Position numbers and translations under genes: made by a program. Under the pieces are notes generated by a model. It saw only the letters and a list, made by a program, of their open reading frames with translations, was not told the origin of the DNA and ran no database searches. A stretch of 64,000 nucleotides of DNA, taken from Actinoplanes regularis. Lineage in GTDB: Bacteria > Actinomycetota > Actinomycetes > Mycobacteriales > Micromonosporaceae. Location: the NCBI RefSeq assembly GCF_900188005.1, contig NZ_FZNR01000002.1, positions 620,001-684,000 on the forward strand, read 5' to 3'. Shown here one piece after another: positions 17,560 to 26,597 of the stretch (the first letter of the stretch is position 1; every line of letters begins with the position of its first letter).

Positions 17560-18456
17560 TCAGGCGGCCAGTGGTGGCTGGTAGGAGAGGCCGAGGGAGG
17601 ACTCCGCCACCGCGACGAACTGTTCGGCCGCGCGCAGCAGGTCGTCCGCCTCGCGGGCGCTCACCACGTGGGGAATGCCGGCCTCGGCGGCCGCGCGCTT
17701 GCCGGCGCCGAGGGCGAAATAGCCCGCCCAGTCACTGAACTCCGGCGCGACCAGCACCAGCAGCGACCAGACGCTGGTCGCCCTGGTACGCCGCCCGGGT
17801 GCGGCCGGGCGGGCCCGGGCGGCGAGCAGAGCCGCGGCCGCGCGCAGGGCGGCCAGGTGAGCCGCCGCGTATCGCAGGCCGTCGGGAGTGGTGTGCGCCG
17901 CCTCGGTCAGATCCTGCCGGGCGATCGCCAGCAGCTGGGCCGGGGTGCGGTGGGGCAGCATGTGCGCCGGGACCGTTGGCATGTCGGCCCGGACGCTCAA
18001 GCCGGGCGTGCCAGCCTGAGCGGCCAGACCAGGCGTGCCAGCCCGAGCGGTCAAACCGGAAGCATCGGCCCGAGCGGCCAGACCGGACATATCAGTCCGA
18101 GCGGCCAGGCGGGATGCGCCGGCCCGAGCAGCCAGACCGGGCAGGTCGGCCGGGGCGGCTAAAGAGGACGTGTCGGGTCGAGCGGTCGAACCGGGCGTGC
18201 CGACCCGAGCAGACAGACCGGGCATGTCAGGCTGAGCGGGTATATCGGTCCGAGCAGCCAGACCCGGCGTACCAGTCCGAGCAGCCAGACCGGGCATGTC
18301 GGGCCGAGCGGTCAAGCCGGGCGCATCGGCCCGAGCAGATAGACCGGGCATGTCAGGCTGAGCGGTCAAGCCGGGCGCATCGGCCCGAGCGGTCAGACCG
18401 GGCGTGTTCGCCTGGCCCGGGACCGACATCAGGCCGGGGGCTGTGGTGCTCGCCAT
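17560..18456 (-). CDS. SAV_6107-type HEPN protein with 9-residue N-terminal repeats
   Basis: 298 residues from the ATG at 18456, which has a GAGGAGAAACGACC leader. Residues 19-159 are 15 units of nine residues (consensus PGLAARADM) plus one six-residue unit. The C-terminal domain, about 168-298 (HRTPAQLLAIARQDLTEAAH to AGIPHVVSAREADDLLRAAE), is all-helical and matches the SAV_6107-like HEPN family found beside actinobacterial mutasome genes. HEPN domains are often RNases or nucleotide binders, but a clear catalytic Rx4-6H is not evident here. It is the first gene behind the LexA box, so DNA-damage induction is expected. Confidence 0.75.
   Translation of the reverse strand: MASTTAPGLMSVPGQANTPGLTARADAPGLTAQPDMPGLSARADAPGLTARPDMPGLAARTGTPGLAARTDIPAQPDMPGLSARVGTPGSTARPDTSSLAAPADLPGLAARAGASRLAARTDMSGLAARADASGLTARAGTPGLAAQAGTPGLSVRADMPTVPAHMLPHRTPAQLLAIARQDLTEAAHTTPDGLRYAAAHLAALRAAAALLAARARPAAPGRRTRATSVWSLLVLVAPEFSDWAGYFALGAGKRAAAEAGIPHVVSAREADDLLRAAEQFVAVAESSLGLSYQPPLAA
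17980..18402. repeat. 27-bp minisatellite within the HEPN gene
   Basis: About 15 full degenerate 27-bp units plus one 18-bp unit, all in frame, encode the N-terminal nonapeptide repeats. On the plus strand a typical unit reads CCGAGCGGTCAAGCCGGGCG plus seven bases. Confidence 0.85.
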
Positions 18457-18985
18457 GGTCGTTTCTCCTCGCCTGTTCCGCATCCGACGTGCTGGCCGAA
18501 CCGGACCGCTGCGGAGGAAGACGCAACGGCCAACCCGAAACCGCTCCCTTCCGGGAACGGCCGTGAGGCCGGTGCCGGGGCTCCACGGGCAGTGGGAGCC
18601 CCGGCCGCAGACCGGCCGGATGTGAAGCTTCCCCACACCACACCCGGCCGGACACTGCCGGCGGGTCCGCCGCCCGCCACCGGGGGTCGGGGGCAACGAG
18701 CGGCGGCCTGCCTTTGTCACGAGGCCCGAACCCGCGAATGCCCGGACCACGCAGTGCGGCACTTCGCGGTGCCGCACCCGGAAGACACGCCGCGAAACAC
18801 GCTCCCGGGAGCCAGAGCGAACACCCTTTCGAACATCCGTTCTAACTACAGCAGAGACTAACACTCGCCTACGACAGGAACGCAAGCTTCACGACGCCCT
18901 CGGCGACCACTTTTTCGAACAAGTGATCGACACCTTTGACCGCCGGGAAGTGACTTCCGGGGTGGGCGAGGGCGCGGAGGCCCGC
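18457..18985. other. Long leader of the mutasome operon
   Basis: No gene is supported. The region from the LexA box to the HEPN ATG is about 370 nt. It includes an inverted repeat GGGGCTCCAC / GTGGGAGCCCC near 18576-18602. A leader this long is unusual for a LexA-controlled gene. Confidence 0.5.
18829..18844. promoter_or_regulatory. LexA (SOS) box
   Basis: TCGAACATCCGTTCTA matches the actinobacterial/Gram-positive LexA consensus CGAAC-N4-GTTC exactly. It lies upstream of the HEPN-imuA'-imuB-dnaE2 genes. TTGCGT and GTTAGT on the minus strand (about 17 nt apart) just upstream are a possible promoter. Confidence 0.85.
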
Positions 18986-19960
18986 TCAACCGCCGGCGGC
19001 CCGTACGACCGCCTCCCCCGCGGCCGTACGCAGGTAAAGCACACTCCGCCCAGCCCGGCGCCGCGTCACCAGCCCCGCCTCCAGCAGCACCCGCAGATGC
19101 CCACCGACCGACCCCAGCCCCAGCCCGGTGATCGCCACCAACTGACTGGTGCTCCTCGGCTGCTCCAACTCCACGAGAACCCGCGCCCGCCCCGCCCCGA
19201 CCAACCTCCCCAGCGACCCCGGCACCACCCGCCCGGCACCGGGATCCGCCAGCACCCCCGAGGCCCGGTAGATCAGCGCATACCGCAGCGGACGCGGTTC
19301 CTCCCAGGAGGCCCACCCCCGCCTGAGCGTGTTCGGCACGAAGAGCAACCGTGCGCCGGAGATGTCGCGCGGCGGATAGTCGAACGCGTTGATCTGCAGC
19401 CGCCCATCCCCCAGCCACCGCATCCCGTCGCGCAGCCCGTCCAGCGCCGCCTGCCACCCGCCCAGGCTGAGCTGCCTGGTCCGGGCCAGCACGTCCGCCT
19501 CCAGGAGGCGCCGGCGCCGCGGCCAGTCCGGTTCGATCGCCGTGTGCCAGATCCAGGTCAGCAGGTCCGCGATCCGTGCACCGAGATCGTCCCGGTCCAG
19601 TTCGGACGGCAGCCGCCCGCCGAGACCTTCCGCGATGTTCCGCCGGGCCCGCGGGGCGGGTGTCGCCCGCACCACCGCGACCTCCGCCTCGAACGGCTGC
19701 TCCAGCTCAGTGGGGGGTGGCGCGACGAAGTCGGCGATCCAGTGTGGCCGCAGCGCCGCCTCCACCAGCGCCGCGGTGAGCGGATCTCCGGCGAGCCGCT
19801 CCAGGTAGGCCGGCCGGTACGCGCGCAGCCACTCCCGCTCGAGCGGGAACTCCGCGGCGTTCCAGCGCAGCGACATCAGCGCGGCGGTCGTCTCGGCCAG
19901 CGGGGAGAGCACGAATCGGCTGGTCGCGAGCGTGTCGGCGTCCACCTGCCACCAGCCCAT
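18986..19960 (-). CDS. ArsR-family regulator with large N-terminal sensor region
   Basis: 324 residues starting MGWWQVDADTLATSRFVLSPL, with AAAGGTGGTGG upstream of the ATG at 19960. The winged helix is C-terminal (LVELEQPRSTSQLVAITGLG ... LRVLLEAGLVTRRRAGRSVLY, about 250-320), as in DUF5937/ArsR fusions common in Actinobacteria. The N-terminal 220 residues are soluble and of unknown ligand. It is divergent from an MFS gene 70 nt away, which is its most likely target. Confidence 0.82.
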   Translation of the reverse strand: MGWWQVDADTLATSRFVLSPLAETTAALMSLRWNAAEFPLEREWLRAYRPAYLERLAGDPLTAALVEAALRPHWIADFVAPPPTELEQPFEAEVAVVRATPAPRARRNIAEGLGGRLPSELDRDDLGARIADLLTWIWHTAIEPDWPRRRRLLEADVLARTRQLSLGGWQAALDGLRDGMRWLGDGRLQINAFDYPPRDISGARLLFVPNTLRRGWASWEEPRPLRYALIYRASGVLADPGAGRVVPGSLGRLVGAGRARVLVELEQPRSTSQLVAITGLGLGSVGGHLRVLLEAGLVTRRRAGRSVLYLRTAAGEAVVRAAGG

Positions 19961-20030
19961 CGGGCCACCACCTTTCGTCCCAGCGCGAAACATTAACCGT
20001 CCGGCGGGCGGGCCCGAAGACTGACGAACC

Positions 20031-21227
20031 ATGCGTACCTACCGCCAGTTGTTCCGTACGCCGGAGTTCACGCCGATCTTCACCGCCACCTGCCTGCAGA
20101 GCGCGGCGGCGACGGTGACCGGCCTGGCGCTGGCCACCGACGTCTACGCCCGCACCGGCTCGCCGTTCTTCGCGGCGGTGAGCATGTTCGGCCCGTCGCT
20201 GGCGCAGCTGGCCGGCGCGACGCTGCTGCTCTCCGCGGCCGACCGGTGGCCGCCGCGCGCCGCGGGCGCCGGGCTCGCCCTGCTCACCGCCGTGCTGACC
20301 GCTCTGCTGGCGCTGCCCGGCCTGTCGATCGCCGGGGTGTTCGCGGTGCTGCTGGCGATGGGTCTGGCCGCCTCGGTGAGCGGCGGGGTGCGGGCCGGGC
20401 TGCTCACCGACGTGGTCGCGGACTCGTACCTGCTCGGCCGTTCCGCGCTGAACATCTCCAACGGCGCGATGCAGATCGCCGGGTTCGCCGCCGGGAGCGC
20501 GCTGGTGACCGTGCTGTCGCCGGCCGGGACGCTGCTGACCGGCGCCGGGGCCCACCTGGTCGCGGCGCTGGTGATCAGGACGGGGCTGGCCCGGCGGGCT
20601 CCGCGCGCCACGGGCCGGGCCTCGGTGGCGGCGACGTGGCGGGTCAACGCGCGGTTGTGGGCGATTCCCGGGATACGACCGGTCTACGCCGGACTGTGGC
20701 TGCCCAACGGCCTGATCGTCGGCTGCGAGGCGTTGTTCGTGCCGTTCGCGCCGTCCGGTGCCGGCCTGCTGCTGGCCGGTTCGGCGCTCGGCATGCTCGC
20801 CGGGGACGTGCTGGCCGGGCGGTTCCTGACGCCGTCCTGGCGCCGGCGTCTCGCCCCGTTCCTGCGGCTGCTGCTGGCCGTGCCGTACCTGCCGTTCGCC
20901 CTGCACCCGCCGATGGCGGTGGCGGTCGCGCTGGCGGTGGTGGCGGCCGTCGGTTACTGCTCCACGCTGCTGCTCCAGGAGCGCCTGGTGGAGCTCGTCC
21001 CGGAGGAGAACCGCGGGCAGGCGCTCGGCCTGCACAGCTCCGGCATGCTGACCATGCAGGCGGTGTGCGCGGCGGTGGCCGGCGTGCTCGCCGAGCTGAC
21101 CTCCCCGGCCACCGCGATCACGCTGCTGGCTGGCGGTTCGGTCGCGGTCACCCTGCTCCTGGCGCCCGCCCTGCGACAACCGGCGGCGACCCTCCCGTTC
21201 GCCAGTCCTGCGAATCGCCCAACCTAG
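20031..21227 (+). CDS. MFS transporter
   Basis: 398 residues with about 12 hydrophobic helices, starting MRTYRQLFRTPEFTPIFTAT. It has features of the small drug/sugar exporter branch of the MFS, with acidic/basic residues in the cytoplasmic loop between helices 2 and 3 (LLSAADRWPPRAAG). It is divergent from the ArsR regulator and probably controlled by it. The substrate is unknown. Confidence 0.85.
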   Translation: MRTYRQLFRTPEFTPIFTATCLQSAAATVTGLALATDVYARTGSPFFAAVSMFGPSLAQLAGATLLLSAADRWPPRAAGAGLALLTAVLTALLALPGLSIAGVFAVLLAMGLAASVSGGVRAGLLTDVVADSYLLGRSALNISNGAMQIAGFAAGSALVTVLSPAGTLLTGAGAHLVAALVIRTGLARRAPRATGRASVAATWRVNARLWAIPGIRPVYAGLWLPNGLIVGCEALFVPFAPSGAGLLLAGSALGMLAGDVLAGRFLTPSWRRRLAPFLRLLLAVPYLPFALHPPMAVAVALAVVAAVGYCSTLLLQERLVELVPEENRGQALGLHSSGMLTMQAVCAAVAGVLAELTSPATAITLLAGGSVAVTLLLAPALRQPAATLPFASPANRPT

Positions 21228-21229
21228 TC

Positions 21230-21279
21230 CGATCTTGGCAAGCCAGGCCCGGATGGCAGCCACAACTTGCCAAGATCAC
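21230..21279. repeat. 50-bp palindromic element, copy B
   Basis: It starts 3 nt after the MFS stop. It has the same outer arms as copy A (GATCTTGGC / GCCAAGATC) and the conserved right half GGCAGCCACAACTTGCCAAG. Here it is intergenic and could act as a terminator-like hairpin. Confidence 0.8.
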
Positions 21280-21305
21280 GCCGGAAACGCCGCGGGCGCC
21301 CCACG

Positions 21306-21617
21306 GCCGTAAGCGGCGGCGGACGCCGCAGGCGCCCTACAGCCGTGAGCGGCGGCGGACGCCGCAGGCGCCCTACAGCCGTGAGCGGCGGCGGACGCCG
21401 CAGGCGCCCTACAGCCGTGAGCGGCGGCGGACGCCGCAGGCGCCCTACAGCCGTGAGCGGCGGCGGACGCCGCAGGCGCCCTACAGCCGTGAGCGGCGGC
21501 GGACGCCGCAGGCGCCCTACAGCCGTGAGCGGCGGCGGACGCCGCAGGCGCCCTACAGCCGTGAGCGGCGGCGGACGCCGCTGGCGCCCTACAGCCGTGA
21601 GCGGCGGCGGACGCCGC
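21306..21617. repeat. 36-bp tandem array, about 8.7 copies
   Basis: Units starting GCCGTGAGCGGCGGCGGACG occur every 36 bp at 21306, 21342, 21378, 21414, 21450, 21486, 21522, 21558 and 21594; the last is truncated. The internal copies are essentially identical. Each unit contains the inverted repeat GCGGCG-GA-CGCCGC and a GGCGCC palindrome. There are no spacers, so this is not a CRISPR. The MFS reading frame stops before it, and no ribosome site precedes the frames that cross it. Confidence 0.9.
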
Positions 21618-21716
21618 GCGAGATCACCACGGGGCTCGGCCGAGAGGCCCTCGCACGGGACCCCATCGGTCGTACCGGAGAAACGGTGTGAACAGCGACC
21701 GGAAGCGGACCGTGAG

Positions 21717-23666
21717 CTATCCGACGTGAACCCTGGGACGACGGGCCGGATCCGGCTCGCTCTGCCGCAGGATCTCCCGGACCACCGGCGCCGTGTCGCC
21801 GCGACCGAACAGCAGATAGCGGAACAGGTGGCCGAGCGGGCTCCCCTCCGCCCACTCGAAGTAGCAGTGCGGCCGCACCCCGGTCACGTCCCGGAACGCG
21901 AGCAGCACCGCCGCGATCGAGTTCGGCACGGCCGGGCTCTCCATCCGCAGGATCCGGTGCCGGCCCACCTTGACCCCGCGCACCTCGAGGACGTCGCTGA
22001 ACTCGGAGGGATCGACCACGTCGATCTCCAGGAAGAGGATGTCGGCCCGGCCCGGCACCGGGTTCATGCCGCGCTGCTCACCCTCCTTGGCGTCGTACTC
22101 CGCCTCGTCACCGGCCTGCCGCTGGTTGGCCACGATGTTCAGCTCGCCGTCGTGCTCGATCGAGTCGGTGATGAAGCGCCGGGCCTCCTCGTCGAACTCG
22201 ATCCGGTCGGTGCGCAGCTCGGTGGTCCGGGTGACCCGGGAGATCAGCGAGACCAGGATGATCCCGCCGATGAAGACCGCGGAGATCGCGATGCCGTCCG
22301 GCTTCTCGATGATGTTGTCGATCAGCGCGTAGAGCAGCACCAGGGTGAGCACGGCGAAGCCGAGGCCGGCGCCGCGCTGCCGGGCCCGCAGCGCCGAGAT
22401 GGTGACCGCGACCGCGCCGGAGACCATCATCGCCAGGATGCCGGTGGCGTACGCCCCGGCCTGCGCGTTCACGTCGGCCTTGAAGGCGATCGTGATGCCG
22501 ACGCTGATCACCGTGTAGACCAGCACCACCGGCCGGACCGCCCGGGCCCATTCCGGCGCCATGCCGTAACCGGGCAGGTAGCGGGGCACGATGTTGATCA
22601 GGCCGGCCATCGCGGAGGCCCCGGCGAACCAGAGGATCAGGATGCTGCTGATGTCGTAGACGGTGCCGAAGCCCTCGCCGAGGTACTCGTGCGCGACATA
22701 CGCGAGCGCGCGCCCGTTCGCCTCCCCACCGGCTTCGAAGGCGGCCGGCGGGATCAGCACCGTGGTCACGAAGCTGGTCGCGATCAGGTAGACGCTCATG
22801 ATCGCGGCCGCGGTGGTGAGCAGCTTCCGGGTGTTGCGGACGCGGGACTCCAGCCCGTCGGACTTGATCAGGGGCATCATGCTGACCCCGGTCTCGAAGC
22901 CGGAGAGCCCGAGCACCAGCGCCGGGAAGGCCAGGATGGACGGTCCGATCAGGTCGGCGAACCCGCTGCCGTGCTCGGTCAGACGATCGGTCCAGGTCGC
23001 GAGCATGCCGGGGGTGTCGAAGACCTCGACCATCCCGACCACCGTGATCACGGCGTTGAGCAGCAGGAAGACGGCGACCAGCGGGATCGCGAGACCGACC
23101 GCCTCGCTGAAGCCGAGCAGGAAGATGAAGCCGAGGACCAGCAGAAGCAGCACGGTGATCAGCACTTCGTGACCGTGCAGGGACGCCGGCATGTACGGGT
23201 TCTCCGACATGTGCACGGTGGCGTCCGCCGCGGAGAGCGTGATCGTGATGATCCACGAGGTGCAGACGAAGCCGAGCAGGACCAGGACGAAGATCTTGCC
23301 CCGCCAGAACGGCAGCAGCTTCTCCAGCATCGCCACCGAGCCCTGCCCGTGCGGGCTCTCCCGGGCCACCCGCCGGTACATCGGCAGCATGCCGAGCAGG
23401 GTCAGCGCCACGATCAGCAGGGTGGCCAGCGGCGACAGCGCGCCGGCCGCCAGCGCCGCGATGGCCGGCAGGTAGGAGAGCGTGGAGAAGTAGTCCACCC
23501 CGGTCAGGCACATCACCTTCCACCAGGCCTGCTCATGCGCGGGGTTCTCGGTCTCCGGGCCGACCGGCTGCACCCGATGGGCCAGCAGCCAGCGGGACAG
23601 CGCGTGCGGGGACGCTGGCTCCCGGACCGGCTCCACCACCGCCGGAACGTTGATCTCGGATTCCAT
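21717..23666 (-). CDS. APC-family amino acid permease
   Basis: 649 residues from the ATG at 23666, with GGGAGAGGG upstream. About 12 membrane helices span residues 45-480 (for example [40 protein letters not shown]). A cytoplasmic C-terminal domain of about 160 residues follows ([20 protein letters not shown]). Length and fold fit the large actinobacterial APC permeases; which amino acid or amine it carries is not evident. It is convergent with the MFS gene across the 36-bp array and divergent from the carotenoid operon. Confidence 0.85.
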   Translation of the reverse strand: MESEINVPAVVEPVREPASPHALSRWLLAHRVQPVGPETENPAHEQAWWKVMCLTGVDYFSTLSYLPAIAALAAGALSPLATLLIVALTLLGMLPMYRRVARESPHGQGSVAMLEKLLPFWRGKIFVLVLLGFVCTSWIITITLSAADATVHMSENPYMPASLHGHEVLITVLLLLVLGFIFLLGFSEAVGLAIPLVAVFLLLNAVITVVGMVEVFDTPGMLATWTDRLTEHGSGFADLIGPSILAFPALVLGLSGFETGVSMMPLIKSDGLESRVRNTRKLLTTAAAIMSVYLIATSFVTTVLIPPAAFEAGGEANGRALAYVAHEYLGEGFGTVYDISSILILWFAGASAMAGLINIVPRYLPGYGMAPEWARAVRPVVLVYTVISVGITIAFKADVNAQAGAYATGILAMMVSGAVAVTISALRARQRGAGLGFAVLTLVLLYALIDNIIEKPDGIAISAVFIGGIILVSLISRVTRTTELRTDRIEFDEEARRFITDSIEHDGELNIVANQRQAGDEAEYDAKEGEQRGMNPVPGRADILFLEIDVVDPSEFSDVLEVRGVKVGRHRILRMESPAVPNSIAAVLLAFRDVTGVRPHCYFEWAEGSPLGHLFRYLLFGRGDTAPVVREILRQSEPDPARRPRVHVG

Positions 23667-23739
23667 GCCACCCTCTCCCTGAATCATGCGGATGTCAGGA
23701 TGCACCAGAACCACAACGGGCCGCGGCCCAGGAGGCGTG

Positions 23740-24567
23740 ATGACGCAGACAATCGTGATCACCGGAGGAAGCTCCGGCATCGGTTTGGCCGCCGCCCGGC
23801 AACTGGCGGCCAGAGGCGACGAGGTGGTGCTGGTCGGCCGTGACCCCGACCGCCTGGCGGCGGCGGTCGAGCAGGTCCGGGAGGCCGGCGGCGGGCGGGA
23901 ACCGCGGCACTTCCAGGCCGATTTCGAAAAACTCGACGACGTACGGGGGCTGGCCGACCGGCTGCTCGCCGACGTCCCGGAGATCGACGTCCTGGCCAAC
24001 AACGCCGGCGGGATCATCAGCCAGGCCCGCGAGACCGTGGACGGCTTCGAGGCGACCATGCAGGCCAACCATCTGGCCCCGTTCCTCCTCACCCACCTGC
24101 TGCGCGACCGGCTGGCCGGCGGCCGGGTGGTGAACACCGCCTCCCGAGCGCACGCGCAGGGCCGGCCGGGCACCAACTTCGTCGACGACTACCGGTCCTA
24201 CAGCTCGTGGCGGTCGTACGGGGCCAGCAAGTCGGCCAACATCCTGTTCACCGCCGAGGCCGCCCGCCGCTGGGAGGACGTGCTCAGCGTCTCCTTCCAC
24301 CCCGGCGTGGTGCGCACCAACTTCGGCGCGAGCCGGCTGACCCGGCTCTTCTACCGGTACGCGCCCGGCCTGGTCCCCCCGGAGCAGGCCGGTGAGCTGC
24401 TGACCTGGCTCTGCACCGCCCCGGCCGGGGAGCTGGAGAACGGCGCCTACTACGTGGGCCGCACCGTCGCCCGGCCGGCCGCGCACGCCCGCGACCCGGA
24501 GCTGGCGGCCGGTCTGTGGGCGGCCAGCGCCGCGGCGACCGGCCTGGACGAGCGGCCCGCCGGGTAG
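23740..24567 (+). CDS. SDR-family NAD(P)-dependent oxidoreductase
   Basis: 275 residues with cofactor motif TGGSSGIG at the N-terminus, LANNAGG, and the catalytic YGASKSAN (YxxxK). The ATG at 23740 is chosen; an adjacent in-frame GTG at 23737 is possible. GGAGG lies 4 nt upstream. It is the first gene of a six-gene unit dominated by carotenoid enzymes, so a carotenoid or lipid alcohol/ketone is a plausible substrate, but this is inference from neighbours only. Confidence 0.87.
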   Translation: MTQTIVITGGSSGIGLAAARQLAARGDEVVLVGRDPDRLAAAVEQVREAGGGREPRHFQADFEKLDDVRGLADRLLADVPEIDVLANNAGGIISQARETVDGFEATMQANHLAPFLLTHLLRDRLAGGRVVNTASRAHAQGRPGTNFVDDYRSYSSWRSYGASKSANILFTAEAARRWEDVLSVSFHPGVVRTNFGASRLTRLFYRYAPGLVPPEQAGELLTWLCTAPAGELENGAYYVGRTVARPAAHARDPELAAGLWAASAAATGLDERPAG

Positions 24568-24577
24568 GTTGACGCGA
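24561..24577 (+). promoter_or_regulatory. Internal leaderless promoter element for the CrtA-like gene
   Basis: TAGGTT at 24565-24570 is a -10-like hexamer whose TAG is also the SDR stop codon. The downstream ATG lies 6 nt later with no ribosome site, the pattern of a leaderless start. Confidence 0.5.
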
Positions 24578-25263
24578 TGGCCGACGAGCGCGCTCCGCTG
24601 GTCACCCTGCACGTGTGGCGGGTGCCACGGCGCGCCGTCGGCTCGGCCCTGCTCCGCATGGCCGTCACCCGGCGCCGACCGGCCGGGGTGCGCTTCGGGA
24701 AGCTCCTCGGCACCGGCGCCGGAGAGAGCTTCGGGCCCGGCGACGCGGACCTGACCCGGTGGGCGGTGATCACGGTGAGCGATTCCCCGGTACGGTTCCC
24801 CGCCTGGGACCGGATCGCGGAGAGTCACGCCCGCCTCGACCTGGAGCCGCTGACCAGCCGGGGCACCTGGTCCGGCCGGAACCCGTTCCAGCCGACCGGC
24901 CGTCACCACGACGGTCCGGTGCTGGCACTGACCCGGGCGCGGCTGCGTCCCACCCGGGCGCTCCGGTTCTGGCGGGCCGTCCCGGCGGTGGCCCGGGAGG
25001 TGTCCGCCGCGCCCGGGCTGCTCGCCCGGTTCGGGATCGGTGAGGCACCGATCGGCTGGCCGGGGACCGTCAGCGTGTGGCGCGGCGCGGCGGACCTCAC
25101 CGCGTTCGCGTACCGTCAGCCGGAGCATCGCGCGGCGATCGCCCGGACCCCGGTCGATCGCTGGTACGCCGAGGAGCTGTTCGCCCGGCTGGCGGTGCGC
25201 GGGATCAGCGGCGACAGGTCGGTACTGGGCTGGGCCGAGGGACGGGAGCACACAGCGCGATGA
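24577..25263 (+). CDS. CrtA-like (spheroidene-monooxygenase-like) protein
   Basis: 228 residues resembling spheroidene monooxygenase: VTLHVWRVPRRAVGSALLRM at the start, a middle KLLGTGAGESFGP segment, and the end region GTVSVWRGAADLTAFAYRQPEH. CrtA introduces a keto group at C-2 of acyclic carotenoids. Many actinobacterial homologues are annotated simply as monooxygenases, so a different oxidation target is possible. The stop overlaps the GNAT start (ATGA). Confidence 0.7.
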   Translation: MADERAPLVTLHVWRVPRRAVGSALLRMAVTRRRPAGVRFGKLLGTGAGESFGPGDADLTRWAVITVSDSPVRFPAWDRIAESHARLDLEPLTSRGTWSGRNPFQPTGRHHDGPVLALTRARLRPTRALRFWRAVPAVAREVSAAPGLLARFGIGEAPIGWPGTVSVWRGAADLTAFAYRQPEHRAAIARTPVDRWYAEELFARLAVRGISGDRSVLGWAEGREHTAR

Positions 25264-25838
25264 GGCTCGTAGCGTGGCAGCCGGACGACCTGCTGCGGCG
25301 GCTCGACGACGTGGTCGGGGTCTACGGCGAGGCGATGGGTTACCGCCAGGAGCTGTTGCAGACCCGCCGGGGTTACATCGGGTCGCACGTGCGCCGGCCC
25401 GGCTTCCGGGCGGTGGCCACGCTGACCACCGAGGGCCGGTTGATGGGTTTCGGGTACGGCTACACCTCGGCCCCCGGCCAGTGGTGGCACGACCAGGTCC
25501 GGTACGCCCTGGGTGAGGAGTCCCGGCGGCAGTGGATGGCCGACTGCTTCGAGGTGGTCGAGCTGCACGTGCGCCCGACCGCCCAGGGTCACGGGGTCGG
25601 CGCCCGCCAGCTGCGGGCCCTGCTCGCCATGGCCAAGGGGCGGTCGGTCCTGCTCTCCACCCCGGAGGCCGACGAGCAGCTGTCCCGAGCCTGGCGCCTG
25701 TACCGCCGCTACGGCTTCACGGACGTCCTGCGGCACTTCTACTTCCCGGGTGACGAGCGCGCGTTCGCCGTCCTCGGCCGGGAGTTGCCGCTGGTCGAGC
25801 GCCCACTCGAGGATGCACCCGGCGTAGCCGGCGGCTGA
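25260..25838 (+). CDS. GNAT-family N-acetyltransferase
   Basis: 192 residues with acetyl-CoA motif A as VVELHVRPTAQGHGVGARQL (Q-G-H-G-V-G-A) and a motif B-like YRRYGFTDVLRHFY. It overlaps the CrtA-like gene by 4 nt and precedes the CruF-like gene by 3 nt, so it is firmly inside the carotenoid operon. Carotenoid clusters do not normally contain a GNAT. It may act on a sugar amine or a protein, or be a passenger. Confidence 0.8.
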   Translation: MRLVAWQPDDLLRRLDDVVGVYGEAMGYRQELLQTRRGYIGSHVRRPGFRAVATLTTEGRLMGFGYGYTSAPGQWWHDQVRYALGEESRRQWMADCFEVVELHVRPTAQGHGVGARQLRALLAMAKGRSVLLSTPEADEQLSRAWRLYRRYGFTDVLRHFYFPGDERAFAVLGRELPLVERPLEDAPGVAGG

Positions 25839-25841
25839 GGG

Positions 25842-26597
25842 GTGCCGGCCCGGTGGCTGCCGTGGGGACTGCTCGCGGCGCTCGTCCTGACGCAGATCTG
25901 CTATCCACTCACCGAGGGTGACGCCCGGGCCCGGCTGACCGTGGTCACCGTGCTGCTCGGTGTCGCCTTCTCGCTGGTGCACGCGCTGCTCGCGCGGGGC
26001 CCGCGGGCGGCCGTGGCGCTGGTGCTGAGCGCGATGGCCGGCGGGTTCGTGGTCGAGGCGATCGGGGTGGCCACCGGCTTCCCGTTCGGCTCCTACGAGT
26101 ACTCCGGCCGCCTCGGTCCGCGCCTGCTCGGCGTACCGTTGATCATCCCGCTGGCCTGGACCTGGATGGCCTGGCCGGCCTGGCTGGCCGCGCTGCGTCT
26201 CGCACGGCGCCGAGCGTCGCGCGTCGCGATCGCCGCCGCCGGGCTGGCCGCCTGGGATCTCTTCCTCGACCCGCAGATGGTCGCCGAGGACTACTGGCGG
26301 TGGCGGGATCCGTCACCCGCGCTGCCCGGGGTGCCCGGCGTGCCGCTCGGCAACTACCTGGGGTGGCTGGGCTTCGCAGTGCTGCTGATGGCCGCGCTCG
26401 CGGCCGCCGCCGGCCGGGCCACGGCCGGTCCGCTCAGCTCCGACGCGCCGGCTCTGGCGCTCTGGCTCTGGACGTACGCTTCGTCGGTGCTCGCCCACGC
26501 CGTCTTCCTCTCCCTGCCCGCCTCCGCGGCGTGGGGCGCGGTGATCATGGGTGCCGCGGTCCTCCCCCTGCTGCTGCGCCCGCGCCTCCCGGCATGA
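25842..26597 (+). CDS. CruF-like carotenoid biosynthesis membrane protein (DUF422)
   Basis: 251 residues, GTG start at 25842, with about six to seven hydrophobic helices. The motif region VVEAIGVATGFPFGSYEYSG and the later AAWDLFLDPQMVAEDYW are characteristic of DUF422/CruF, which hydrates the 1',2' double bond of an acyclic carotenoid end. It overlaps the glycosyltransferase gene (ATGA). The CruF-CruG pairing supports production of a hydroxylated, glycosylated carotenoid. Confidence 0.82.
   Translation: MPARWLPWGLLAALVLTQICYPLTEGDARARLTVVTVLLGVAFSLVHALLARGPRAAVALVLSAMAGGFVVEAIGVATGFPFGSYEYSGRLGPRLLGVPLIIPLAWTWMAWPAWLAALRLARRRASRVAIAAAGLAAWDLFLDPQMVAEDYWRWRDPSPALPGVPGVPLGNYLGWLGFAVLLMAALAAAAGRATAGPLSSDAPALALWLWTYASSVLAHAVFLSLPASAAWGAVIMGAAVLPLLLRPRLPA

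Noticed and set aside
21306..21617. Possible CRISPR array (36-bp repeat unit)
   Set aside because: Units follow each other directly with no variable spacers, and no cas genes are in the window.
20246..21691. A frame that would translate the 36-bp array as RRRTPQAPYSRE repeats
   Set aside because: It is in the wrong frame relative to the MFS gene it overlaps, and no start site precedes the array.
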